Below are positions 1-5,677 of a DNA stretch of 6,817 nt, one piece after another. The notes under the pieces are model-generated. The model was not told where the DNA came from. It searched no databases and saw nothing but the letters and a program-made list of their open reading frames with translations. A program made the position numbers and the translations under genes. Positions within the stretch are counted from its first letter, which is position 1. The number at the start of each line of letters is the position of its first letter. Source of the DNA: Paracoccaceae bacterium (GTDB taxonomy: Bacteria > Pseudomonadota > Alphaproteobacteria > Rhodobacterales > Rhodobacteraceae); the NCBI GenBank assembly GCA_023254015.1, contig JALQYS010000257.1, forward strand, positions 1 to 6,817. Direction: 5' to 3'.

Positions 1-31
1 TCAGGGCGTCAAGGGTCAGTGTTCCGGGCAT
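1..31 (-). CDS. Possible 5' end of a further minus-strand gene, running off the left edge
   Basis: An ATG at 31-29 on the minus strand opens a frame reading MPGTLTLDAL that stays open to the window edge. It is preceded by GAGG with about six bases before the ATG, a usable ribosome binding site. Only ten codons are visible, so no family can be assigned. The L-x-L-D-x-L pattern after a short lead is compatible with the start of glutamine-synthetase-like (gamma-glutamyl ligase) proteins, which would fit an amino-acid or amine catabolic cassette, but this is a guess. It would lie about 225 bases downstream of dctP on the same strand and could be part of the same cluster. Confidence 0.35.
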   Translation of the reverse strand, partial: MPGTLTLDAL

Positions 32-43
32 ATTGGCCTCATA

Positions 44-120
44 AATTCAGGTTTCGGATGGCGCAAAAGGCGCTGGACGGGGCGTCGGCCCTAGCCGTGC
101 CCGCCTCCGAATTCAGGTTT
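44..120. repeat. 11-bp direct repeat, two copies 66 bp apart
   Basis: AATTCAGGTTT occurs at 44-54 and again at 110-120. On the minus strand each copy is followed within 2-3 bases by GAGGC, so the similarity extends further with a one-base gap. One copy lies inside the small ORF and the other just upstream of the possible start at position 31. It may be a paired regulator site or the remnant of a local duplication. Confidence 0.5.
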
Positions 121-150
121 TCTGGGCCAGCAATCGCAGGCGTCGGTCAT
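91..150 (-). CDS. Possible 19-codon small ORF with Cys/His-rich peptide
   Basis: The minus strand holds an ATG at 150-148 preceded by AAAGGA with five bases between, one of the better ribosome binding sites in the window. The frame encodes MTDACDCWPRKPEFGGGHG and ends at TAG (93-91). The peptide has a C-D-C-W motif and ends in GGGHG, so metal or thiol chemistry is conceivable. It lies 60 bases upstream of the possible start at position 31 and could be a leader peptide for that gene. I do not recognise it. ORFs this short arise by chance, and the only support is the ribosome binding site and the position. Confidence 0.3.
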   Translation of the reverse strand: MTDACDCWPRKPEFGGGHG

Positions 151-169
151 GGTCGTCCTTTCGGGGGAT

Positions 170-192
170 CCCCCCCTCCCCATCCCTCCCCC
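170..192 (-). other. G-quadruplex motif on the strand transcribed from the TRAP operon
   Basis: Read on the minus strand, this stretch is G5-A-G3-AT-G4-A-G7: four runs of at least three guanines with loops of 1, 2 and 1 bases. It satisfies the usual intramolecular G-quadruplex pattern with very short loops. It begins about 65 bases beyond the dctP stop codon, so it would lie in the 3' untranslated mRNA. It shares its G5-A-G3 end with the hairpin at 184-207, so the two folds would compete. The motif is seen directly. Folding and function are inference. Confidence 0.6.
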
Positions 193-207
193 ACGAAGGG
201 GGGAGGG
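184..207 (-). terminator. GC-rich hairpin downstream of dctP, terminator-like without a U tract
   Basis: CCCTCCCCC (184-192) pairs perfectly with GGGGGAGGG (199-207) around a six-base loop, with one further T-A pair at 183/208. It is the second hairpin after the dctP stop codon. No run of T follows on the minus strand, so it is not a canonical Rho-independent terminator. It could mark an RNA 3' end, protect the message, or belong to a dispersed C/G-rich intergenic repeat. Confidence 0.45.
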
Positions 208-225
208 AGGCGCGTTTCACCCGTA

Positions 226-246
226 GGATGGGCAATCTGCCCATCC
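226..246 (-). terminator. Strong 9-bp hairpin just after the dctP stop codon
   Basis: GGATGGGCA (226-234) and TGCCCATCC (238-246) form a perfect nine-base-pair stem with a three-base loop, or five if the end A-T pair opens. On the minus strand it starts ten bases after the dctP stop codon. The bases beyond it are not T-rich. It is therefore either a terminator without a U tail or a structure that blocks 3' exonuclease decay of the dctP message. The pairing is directly visible and the role is inferred. Confidence 0.5.
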
Positions 247-256
247 CGGTCGCAGA

Positions 257-1306
257 TCAGCCATAGCGATAGGGGCGGCCGGCCTTGTTCATCACTTCGT
301 TATACTGCTTGAAGATCGCCACGACCTTGGCCTTGACCTCGGATTCCGCGGCGATTTCGTCCCAGAACTTGACGGCGGCCTCTTCGACGGTTTTCCACTC
401 CTCATCGGGGATCGAGGTCAGCTGCAGCTTGCCGCCATTGAGGCGCAGGTCGGCCTCACCCGCCCAATACCAATGCTGGCGATAGTAGTGCGACTGTTCG
501 AAACAGACCGACAGCATGTCCTGCAGATGCGGCGGCAGGGCATTCCAGCGGTCCATGTTGGCGAAGAAATGGCCAATCCACGCGCCCGAGATATTGTTCG
601 TGAGGAAGTAGTTGGTCACGTTCGACCAGCCCACGGTATAGACCTCGGTGATCCCCGACCAGGCGATGCCATCCAGCTCGCCCGTCTGCATCGCCACTTC
701 GATATCTTCCCACGGCAGGGTGACCGGCACCACGCCGAACTGGGTCAGGAAGCGGCCTGCGGTCGGGAAGGTAAAGACGCGCTTGCCCTGCAGGTCGGCC
801 AGGCTGTTGATCGGGTCCTTGGTGGCGAAATGGCAGGGGTCCCAGGCCCCGGCCGAAATATGCTTGACGCCGACCTTGGCGTATTCCTCTTCCCAAATCT
901 GCTTCAGCCCGTATTTGGTGAACAGCGCCGGCACATCCAGCGAATAGCGCAGCGCCAGCGGGAAATAGCCGCCGAAGACCGTCACCTCGGTGGGCGATGC
1001 CATGGAGTCATCGTCCGACTGCACGCAGTCGATGGTGCCGTTCTGCATGGCCTGAAACAGCTCGCCCGTGGGAACAAGCTGGTCTGCGAAGGACAGCTCG
1101 ATCTCCATCTGCCCCTTCGCCATGCGGTTGAAGGCGTCAACGGCGGGCTTGGCGACCTGCTCGCCCAGGGCGGCCCCGGCATAGGTCTGCATCCGCCACT
1201 TGATGACCTCTTGCGCGCGCACCACGGACGGCGCGGCCAAGGGGGCGGCAACCGCCGCAGCCCCGGCAAGGGCACCTTTGGTCAGGAAGGAACGTCTGGT
1301 GGTCAT
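257..1306 (-). CDS. dctP: TRAP transporter solute-binding protein, DctP family (Tat-exported)
   Basis: 349-residue periplasmic binding protein that would capture a substrate and deliver it to the DctQM permease. Residues 1-31 form a twin-arginine signal peptide: TRRSFLTK at residues 3-10, an Ala-rich core, and probable cleavage after Ala31 (VVRA/QE). The mature protein follows the DctP fold, with KWRMQTYAG at 36-44 and the domain-linking stretch LPWEDIEVAMQTGELDGIAW at 197-216. The length is typical. AAGGAG lies eight bases before the ATG, the best ribosome binding site in the operon. The gene comes last, 54 bp after dctM and behind a hairpin, an arrangement that could raise its expression over the permease. 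At the position where the family usually has an arginine in an L-R-V/I-P strand, this protein seems to read F-T-F-P (178-181). The overall pattern is nearer the 2-oxoacid/mannitol-type group than the C4-dicarboxylate group. The substrate is unknown. Confidence 0.93.
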   Translation of the reverse strand: MTTRRSFLTKGALAGAAAVAAPLAAPSVVRAQEVIKWRMQTYAGAALGEQVAKPAVDAFNRMAKGQMEIELSFADQLVPTGELFQAMQNGTIDCVQSDDDSMASPTEVTVFGGYFPLALRYSLDVPALFTKYGLKQIWEEEYAKVGVKHISAGAWDPCHFATKDPINSLADLQGKRVFTFPTAGRFLTQFGVVPVTLPWEDIEVAMQTGELDGIAWSGITEVYTVGWSNVTNYFLTNNISGAWIGHFFANMDRWNALPPHLQDMLSVCFEQSHYYRQHWYWAGEADLRLNGGKLQLTSIPDEEWKTVEEAAVKFWDEIAAESEVKAKVVAIFKQYNEVMNKAGRPYRYG

Positions 1307-1332
1307 GGTTCAAACTCCTTGTTGGATGGGTG

Positions 1333-1351
1333 GAGGCGGTTCGGCCGCCTC
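1333..1351 (-). other. Intergenic hairpin between dctM and dctP
   Basis: GAGGCGG (1333-1339) pairs with CCGCCTC (1345-1351) around a five-base loop. This perfect 7-bp stem fills part of the 54-bp gap between the dctM stop and the dctP ribosome binding site. No T tract follows on the minus strand, so it is unlikely to be a full terminator. It more likely affects processing or stability and separates the expression level of the binding protein from that of the permease genes. Confidence 0.5.
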
Positions 1352-1360
1352 TCAGGTGCT

Positions 1361-2704
1361 TCAGTCAGGATAAATGGTGTTTGGCAGCCAAAGAGCAATC
1401 TCGGGGAAGGCCATGATCAGCACGAGCGTGCCCGCCATGACCAACACAAAGGGCGTCACGGATTTGTAGATGTCGCCCATGGTGATTTCTGGCGGTGCAA
1501 AGGCCCGCATCAGGAACAGGTTATAGCCAAAGGGCGGCGTCAGATAGGCGATCTGGCAGGTGATGGTGTAAAGCACGCCATACCAGATCAGCACCTGATC
1601 CGGCGGGATGCCCAGGTCAAGGCGCGCCACCAGCGGCACATAAAGCGGGGCCACGATCACCAGCATCGCGGTATCGTCCAGGAACATGCCCATGATCAGG
1701 AAGGACAGCTGCATCAGGATCAGGATGGTCCAAGGGCTCAGGCCCATCTTTTCGGTGAACAGGCTGTCAATCGCCTTCACCGCGCCCAAGCCGTCGAACA
1801 CCGCGCCAAAGGCCAAGGCGGCAAGGATGATCCACATGAACATGCAGGAGATGCCAAGGGTGTTTCGGGTCGAAACCTCAAACACCTGCCAGTTGAACCG
1901 GCCCTTGATGACGGCGGCGCCGACTGTTGTGGCCACGCCGATGACCGAGCTTTCGACAAGGCTGGTCCAGCCATAGATGAAGGGGATCATCATGGCGGCA
2001 AAGATCAACAGCGGCAGGATGCCCGCGCGCAGCGTCGAAATCCGGTCTGCCCAGCTGATCGAGGCGCGTTCCTCGGCCGAAAGGGGCGGCGCAAGGCGCG
2101 GGTTCAGGGCCGACCGGACGCCGATATAGGCGATGAAGAAGGCCGCCATCAGAAGGCCCGGCATCACGCCCGCCAGCCACAGTTCCGACACTGGGGCGCG
2201 GGCGATCATGGCGTAAAGCACCAGCACGACCGAGGGCGGGATCAGGATACCAAGGGAGGAGCCGGCCTGAATCGTGCCGGTCACCATCTGCTTGTCATAG
2301 CCGCGCTTCAGAAGTTCCGGCAGCGCGATGGTTGACCCGATCGCCATGCCCGCCACCGAAAGCCCGTTCATCGCCGAAATCAGCACCATCAGAAGGATCG
2401 TGCCAATCGCCAGCCCGCCCGGAACCGGGCCGAACCAGACGTGGAACATCTTGTAAAGATCCTCGGCCAGCCGTGTCTCGCTCATCACATAGCCCATGTA
2501 GACGAACATCGGCAGCGACAGGAGCGGATACCACTTCATCAGCTTCATCGAGGCTGAAAAGCCCATGGTATGGCCGCCCGTGCCCCAAAGCGCGATCGAG
2601 GCGACCACGGCGACAAAGCCGATGATCCCGAACACCCGCTGCCCTGTCATCATCAGAAGCAGCATGGTCGAGAACATCAGGATGGCAATCATTTCCTGCG
2701 GCAT
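1361..2704 (-). CDS. dctM: TRAP transporter large permease subunit, DctM family
   Basis: 447-residue polytopic inner-membrane protein and main transport subunit of a TRAP system, which uses an ion gradient and pairs with DctP and DctQ. Recognisable family segments are GLSVAGMAIGSTIALPELL at 114-132, QAGSSLGILIPPS at 146-158, FLDDTAM at 341-347 and YLTPPFGYNLFLMRAF at 387-402. About a dozen hydrophobic segments run from residue 5 to the C-terminus, which ends PNTIYPD. The start at 2704 is chosen because the ATG overlaps the dctQ stop codon by one base (TGATG), GGGGAG lies eight bases upstream, and the hydrophobic family N-terminus (MPQEMIAILMF) begins there. The open frame extends 35 codons further upstream, but that part is His-rich and overlaps dctQ. 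No frameshift or missing core motif is visible. Confidence 0.95.
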   Translation of the reverse strand: MPQEMIAILMFSTMLLLMMTGQRVFGIIGFVAVVASIALWGTGGHTMGFSASMKLMKWYPLLSLPMFVYMGYVMSETRLAEDLYKMFHVWFGPVPGGLAIGTILLMVLISAMNGLSVAGMAIGSTIALPELLKRGYDKQMVTGTIQAGSSLGILIPPSVVLVLYAMIARAPVSELWLAGVMPGLLMAAFFIAYIGVRSALNPRLAPPLSAEERASISWADRISTLRAGILPLLIFAAMMIPFIYGWTSLVESSVIGVATTVGAAVIKGRFNWQVFEVSTRNTLGISCMFMWIILAALAFGAVFDGLGAVKAIDSLFTEKMGLSPWTILILMQLSFLIMGMFLDDTAMLVIVAPLYVPLVARLDLGIPPDQVLIWYGVLYTITCQIAYLTPPFGYNLFLMRAFAPPEITMGDIYKSVTPFVLVMAGTLVLIMAFPEIALWLPNTIYPD

Positions 2705-3255
2705 CAGATGGTCTCCCCGCGGATGGTGGCAATGTCGCGGATGAAGGCCGAGAGAGCCTGAAGCAGCATGAGGGTGAAGCCGATCAGCATGACCAGCTTG
2801 ATGGGCCACAGATAGGGGCGCCAGGCCGTGGGGCTGCGTTCAAGCCGGCCGATCTGCGGCCAAAGCCCGTCCCAGCTCAGGCCCAGCGAATAGCCAAGGC
2901 TTTCGGCCGCACCCCAGATCAGCACGAGCATGTAGAAGATCAGGGCAAAGACCGTGAACCCGTCCCAGATCGCACGGCGTCTGGGCGATTGCTTGGCATA
3001 GAACAGGTCCATGCGGACATGGGCCTCCATCTGCATCGCGTAAGGCCCGCCCAGAATGTAATAGGCCACCATCAGGAACTGGGCCATTTCAAGCGTCCAG
3101 AGCGAGGGGTTGAAGAAGGCCTTGGAGATGGACGACCACATCAGCACGGCCATCAGCGCGAACAGGAGATACATGGCGAAGCGGCCGACACCGTAATTCA
3201 TCCGGTCGACGAGCCGGACAAAGACGATCAGCGGGCGGGGCAGGGCGTGGGTCAT
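2704..3255 (-). CDS. dctQ: TRAP transporter small permease subunit, DctQ family
   Basis: 183-residue inner-membrane protein with four predicted hydrophobic helices (roughly 27-45, 55-72, 97-118 and 150-172). It forms the membrane complex with DctM. The family signature after the second helix is clear: YILGGPYAMQMEAHVRMDLFY at 66-86, including the usual H-V-R-M-D element. The ATG lies inside the stop codon of the upstream amidohydrolase gene (ATGA, four-base overlap), with GGAGG five bases upstream. Its stop shares one base with the dctM start. Translation of the three genes is therefore probably coupled, giving matched amounts of enzyme and permease subunits. Length and topology are normal for the family. 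Confidence 0.95.
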   Translation of the reverse strand: MTHALPRPLIVFVRLVDRMNYGVGRFAMYLLFALMAVLMWSSISKAFFNPSLWTLEMAQFLMVAYYILGGPYAMQMEAHVRMDLFYAKQSPRRRAIWDGFTVFALIFYMLVLIWGAAESLGYSLGLSWDGLWPQIGRLERSPTAWRPYLWPIKLVMLIGFTLMLLQALSAFIRDIATIRGETI

Positions 3256-4043
3256 AAGGGCCTCCGCAGGCTGTCAAGGGCGGCCGACATGACCGGGGCC
3301 AGGGTTTCGGCCATGGCGGCCTCGGCCTCGGGCGTGGCGATGAGGTCGTTGCGCAGTTCCAGCATCACATTCTCCAGCCCATAGGGCGTTGCGTGCAGTC
3401 TGAGCGTGTGGGTCACATCATCGGCAGCCGAATAGGGCTCGTTCAACCGGGCGTTCAGGCCGGTCAGCGCGCGCGCCGCCTCCAGAACAGCAAGGGCAAG
3501 GGCGGGGGCGGCGTCGTGGATGATACCGAACTCCACTGCGCGGGGCTTGCCGTGATAGATGGGCGTGAAGGAATGGATGGTCACGATGACCGGACGGCGC
3601 CCCAGCGCGATGCGGTCGGCAATCAGGTTGTGCAGCGCGGTGGCCCAGGGCTGATAGACCGCGCGGGTGCGGGCAAGACGCTCGGCCGGGGTGATGGCGG
3701 AGTTGCCGGGAATGTCGTGGATTTCCGATCGCGCGGGCATGGCGCCGGGCATGTCGGGGCCGCGGTTGCAGTCATAGATCAGGCGGCTGACCGGGGCATG
3801 GATCAGCGTGGCATCCAGTCGCTGCGCAAGGCCCCGCGCCAAACCCAGCGCGCCCGGATCCCAGGCGATATGGGCGCGGGTCTGCTCGGCCGTCAGCCCC
3901 AGATCGCCCCAAGGCGCCGGCATCGCGTTCGAGGCATGTTCGCATACCAGCAAGATCGGGCTTTGGCCCGATGCGTTTTCGATCACGGGCCTGAAAACGC
4001 CCGGCTCTTCTGTCAATTCCTGCGCCCGCATTTTGCGAGTCAT
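3252..4043 (-). CDS. N-formylglutamate amidohydrolase-like protein
   Basis: 263-residue cytoplasmic protein of the N-formylglutamate amidohydrolase family (FGase, Pfam PF05013). In histidine degradation this family hydrolyses N-formylglutamate to glutamate and formate. Conserved blocks are LVCEHASNAMP at 32-42, HIAWDPGA at 58-65, SRLIYDCNR at 86-94, TIHSFTP at 155-161, NEPYSA at 201-206 and LELRND at 228-233. The Glu/His residues in the first block and the HSF and ELRN elements are expected active-site positions. No signal peptide is seen. It is the first gene of the operon and overlaps dctQ by four bases, so it probably acts on what the TRAP system imports. No other hut gene is visible, so the true substrate may be another N-formyl or N-acyl compound. 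The start is uncertain: GGGAG directly abuts the ATG at 4043, and a second ATG at codon 5 lies 12 bases from it. Confidence 0.88.
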   Translation of the reverse strand: MTRKMRAQELTEEPGVFRPVIENASGQSPILLVCEHASNAMPAPWGDLGLTAEQTRAHIAWDPGALGLARGLAQRLDATLIHAPVSRLIYDCNRGPDMPGAMPARSEIHDIPGNSAITPAERLARTRAVYQPWATALHNLIADRIALGRRPVIVTIHSFTPIYHGKPRAVEFGIIHDAAPALALAVLEAARALTGLNARLNEPYSAADDVTHTLRLHATPYGLENVMLELRNDLIATPEAEAAMAETLAPVMSAALDSLRRPL

Positions 4044-4083
4044 CTCCCTGTTTGATCAAAGGGTCCTTCACAGCGCCCCCATC

Positions 4084-4089
4084 TGTCAA
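4084..4089 (-). promoter_or_regulatory. Consensus -35-like hexamer for the amidohydrolase-TRAP operon
   Basis: TTGACA, a perfect -35 consensus, reads leftward 41 bases before the operon's first ATG. No good -10 hexamer lies 16-19 bases further on (the 17-base position reads GGACCC), so this is at best half a promoter, possibly activator dependent. The hexamer may also be a chance match. Confidence 0.3.
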
Positions 4090-4098
4090 GAATGTTTC

Positions 4099-4131
4099 TT
4101 TTGAAAACTTTCTGTTACAATCCTTTCAAAA
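4099..4131. promoter_or_regulatory. Inverted repeat, probable operator for the RpiR regulator
   Basis: TTTTGAAA (4099-4106) and TTTCAAAA (4124-4131) are perfect inverted copies separated by 17 bases, so the half-site centres are 25 bp apart. The element lies between the two divergent start codons and brackets the -10 element of the plus-strand gene. Binding by the adjacent regulator would block its own promoter and could act on the divergent operon. The first half also forms a compact GAAA-AC-TTTC (4103-4112) with neighbouring bases. Repeat and position are seen; regulator identity is inferred. Confidence 0.5.
4113..4121 (+). promoter_or_regulatory. Extended -10 promoter element for the RpiR regulator gene
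   Basis: TGTTACAAT matches the extended -10 pattern (TG, one base, TACAAT; five of six in the hexamer). The -35 region at 17-base spacing is weak (TGTTTC, 4093-4098), which an extended -10 can tolerate. Transcription would begin near 4127-4129, only a few bases before the ATG at 4132. That implies a leaderless or nearly leaderless message and agrees with the absence of a ribosome binding site. Confidence 0.45.
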
Positions 4132-5010
4132 ATGGGGCCCATGATGACCGCACCTGCACCAATGGACGAAGAGTTGCGCCTTGCCCTGCCCGATCTGACC
4201 CGGGCCGAGCGGCAATTGGCCAGCCACATCCTGTCAAACTACCCCGTGGCGGCGCTGGGTTCGATCACCGCGCTGGCGCAGGCGGCGGGGGTTTCCTCGC
4301 CCACGGTGGTGCGGCTGGTGCAAAAGCTGGGCTATAAGGGGTATCCCGATTTCCAGCACGCGCTGCGCGGGCAGGTCGAGGCGATGCTCGTCTCCCCCCT
4401 GGTCAAGCAGGCCCGCGCGGCGGGGGCGGGCGAGGGGCATGTGCTCTCGCGCTTTGCCGGGGCGGTGATGGAAAACCTGCAGGCCACGGTGTCGCAGATC
4501 GATCCGGCGGCCTTTGACGCGGCGGCGGCGCTTTTGGCCGATCCGACGCGGCGCATCTTTGCCATGGGGGGGCGCATCACCCATGCGATTGCCGATTACT
4601 TTGTCACGCTGATGAAGGTGATCCGCCCCGAGGTGCAGCTGATGTCGGACATGTCGAACGCCTGGCCGCCGGCGCTGCTGGACATGAAGCCGGGCGATGT
4701 GCTGTTGGTGTTCGACATCCGCCGCTATGAGAACGCGGTCTTGCAGGTGGCCGAGGTCGCGCGCGAACAGGGGGCCGAGATCGTGCTGGTCACCGACCGC
4801 TGGGTTTCGCCCGCCGCCGCCCATGCCACCCATGTGCTGCCCTGCCATATCGAGGCGCCCTCGGCCTGGGACAGCAATGCCGGGCTGATGGTGCTGGTCG
4901 AGGCGTTGCTGGCCGCCGTTCAGGGCCTGACCTGGACGGTGACCGAAGCGCGGATGAAGCGGCTGGAAGATCTTTACACCCGCACCCGGCTGTTTCGCCG
5001 CTATCGCTGA
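4132..5010 (+). CDS. RpiR/MurR-family transcriptional regulator (HTH + SIS domains)
   Basis: 292-residue regulator. The N-terminal HTH_6 domain spans about residues 12-88, with LTRAERQLASHIL at 22-34 and the recognition region LAQAAGVSSPTVVRLVQKLG at 48-67, followed by GYPDFQHALR at 70-79. The C-terminal SIS domain spans about 125-262 (RRIFAMGGRITHAIADYF at 139-156, GDVLLVFD at 187-194). In most SIS domains the next loop is a serine-rich phosphosugar site (S-x-S-G type). Here it reads FDIRRYEN (193-200), so the ligand is probably not a phosphosugar. The gene is divergent from the amidohydrolase-TRAP operon and is its likely local regulator. Three ATGs (4132, 4141, 4144) are possible starts and none has a clear ribosome binding site; 4132 is kept because it sits just after the predicted transcription start. 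It ends 3 bp from the convergent trpF stop, leaving no room for a terminator between the genes. Confidence 0.92.
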   Translation: MGPMMTAPAPMDEELRLALPDLTRAERQLASHILSNYPVAALGSITALAQAAGVSSPTVVRLVQKLGYKGYPDFQHALRGQVEAMLVSPLVKQARAAGAGEGHVLSRFAGAVMENLQATVSQIDPAAFDAAAALLADPTRRIFAMGGRITHAIADYFVTLMKVIRPEVQLMSDMSNAWPPALLDMKPGDVLLVFDIRRYENAVLQVAEVAREQGAEIVLVTDRWVSPAAAHATHVLPCHIEAPSAWDSNAGLMVLVEALLAAVQGLTWTVTEARMKRLEDLYTRTRLFRRYR

Positions 5011-5013
5011 GGG

Positions 5014-5676
5014 TCAGCGCAGCCGCGGCGGGCCATCCTGTCGCGCGGCGGCGACAAAGGCGGCGATCCGGGCGGCATCCTTGACCCCCGGCGCGCTTTC
5101 CACGCCCGAGGACACATCCACCTGCCGGGCATTGGTCAGCCGGATTGCCTCGGCCACGTTTTCAGGCGTCAGCCCTCCGGCCAGCATCCACGGGCGCAGC
5201 CAGCGGCGCTGGGCCACCAGACGCCAGTCAAAGGACAGGCCATTGCCGCCGGGCAGGACCGAGTTCTTCGGCGGCTTGGCATCGACCAGAATCTGGTCGG
5301 CCACCAGCGAATAGTCAAAAACCGCGGCCAGATCGCCCTCATCGGCCACGCCCACCGCCTTCATCACCGGCAGACCATAGCGCGCCCGCACCTCGGCCAC
5401 GCGGTCGGGGCTTTCGGAGCCATGCAGTTGCAGCATGTCCAAGGGCATCGCCTCGATGATGGCGTCCAGTAGCGCGTCATCGGCATTGACCGTCAGCGCC
5501 ACCTTGGCCAGCCCCACGGGGGCGGCCAGGGCCAGAACCCGGGCCTCTGCGATGGTCAGGTTGCGCGGGCTTTTGGGAAAGAACACCAGCCCCATATAGG
5601 CCGCGCCGCTGGCGGCCACGGCGGCGACATCGGCTTCGGTGCGAAGCCCGCAGATCTTGACACGAATATCGGGCAT
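5014..5676 (-). CDS. trpF: Phosphoribosylanthranilate isomerase
   Basis: 220-residue cytoplasmic (beta/alpha)8-barrel enzyme of tryptophan biosynthesis. It converts N-(5-phosphoribosyl)anthranilate to the carboxyphenylamino-deoxyribulose phosphate (Amadori rearrangement). The N-terminal KICGLR (7-12) carries the general base Cys9, and LVDAKP (130-135) carries the general acid Asp132. Other family blocks are GLVFFPKSPRN at 29-39, LQLHGSE at 82-88, LPGGNGLSFDW at 141-151, LAGGLTPENV at 165-174 and the phosphate-binding VDVSSGVE at 187-194. Length is normal and nothing is missing. The ATG lies one base after the lapA stop and lacks a recognisable ribosome binding site, so translation is probably coupled to lapA. 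It is the last gene of its block here: trpB, often next in Rhodobacterales as far as I recall, is not in the window. Confidence 0.97.
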   Translation of the reverse strand: MPDIRVKICGLRTEADVAAVAASGAAYMGLVFFPKSPRNLTIAEARVLALAAPVGLAKVALTVNADDALLDAIIEAMPLDMLQLHGSESPDRVAEVRARYGLPVMKAVGVADEGDLAAVFDYSLVADQILVDAKPPKNSVLPGGNGLSFDWRLVAQRRWLRPWMLAGGLTPENVAEAIRLTNARQVDVSSGVESAPGVKDAARIAAFVAAARQDGPPRLR

Positions 5677-5677
5677 C

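Noticed and set aside
473..2335. A 620-codon open frame on the plus strand across dctP and dctM
   Set aside because: It lies antisense to two clearly recognisable TRAP genes. Its translation is rich in His, Gln, Asp and Gly with no domain pattern, as expected for a shadow frame in high-GC DNA.
2705..2809. A 35-codon N-terminal extension of DctM
   Set aside because: It overlaps dctQ entirely and is His-rich and unlike DctM. The start at 2704 has a ribosome binding site and the TGATG overlap.
4055..4067. GATCAA near the amidohydrolase start as an IHF site
   Set aside because: The downstream TTR element of the IHF consensus is missing at the required distance.
4101..4121. TTGAAA (4101-4106) and TACAAT (4116-4121) as a paired -35/-10
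   Set aside because: The spacing is only 9 bases, too short for a sigma-70 promoter. The TTGAAA is better explained as part of the inverted repeat.
4234..4848. A 204-codon minus-strand frame inside the RpiR gene
   Set aside because: It is a shadow of the HTH-SIS coding sequence, with His/Arg/Gly-rich low-information translation.
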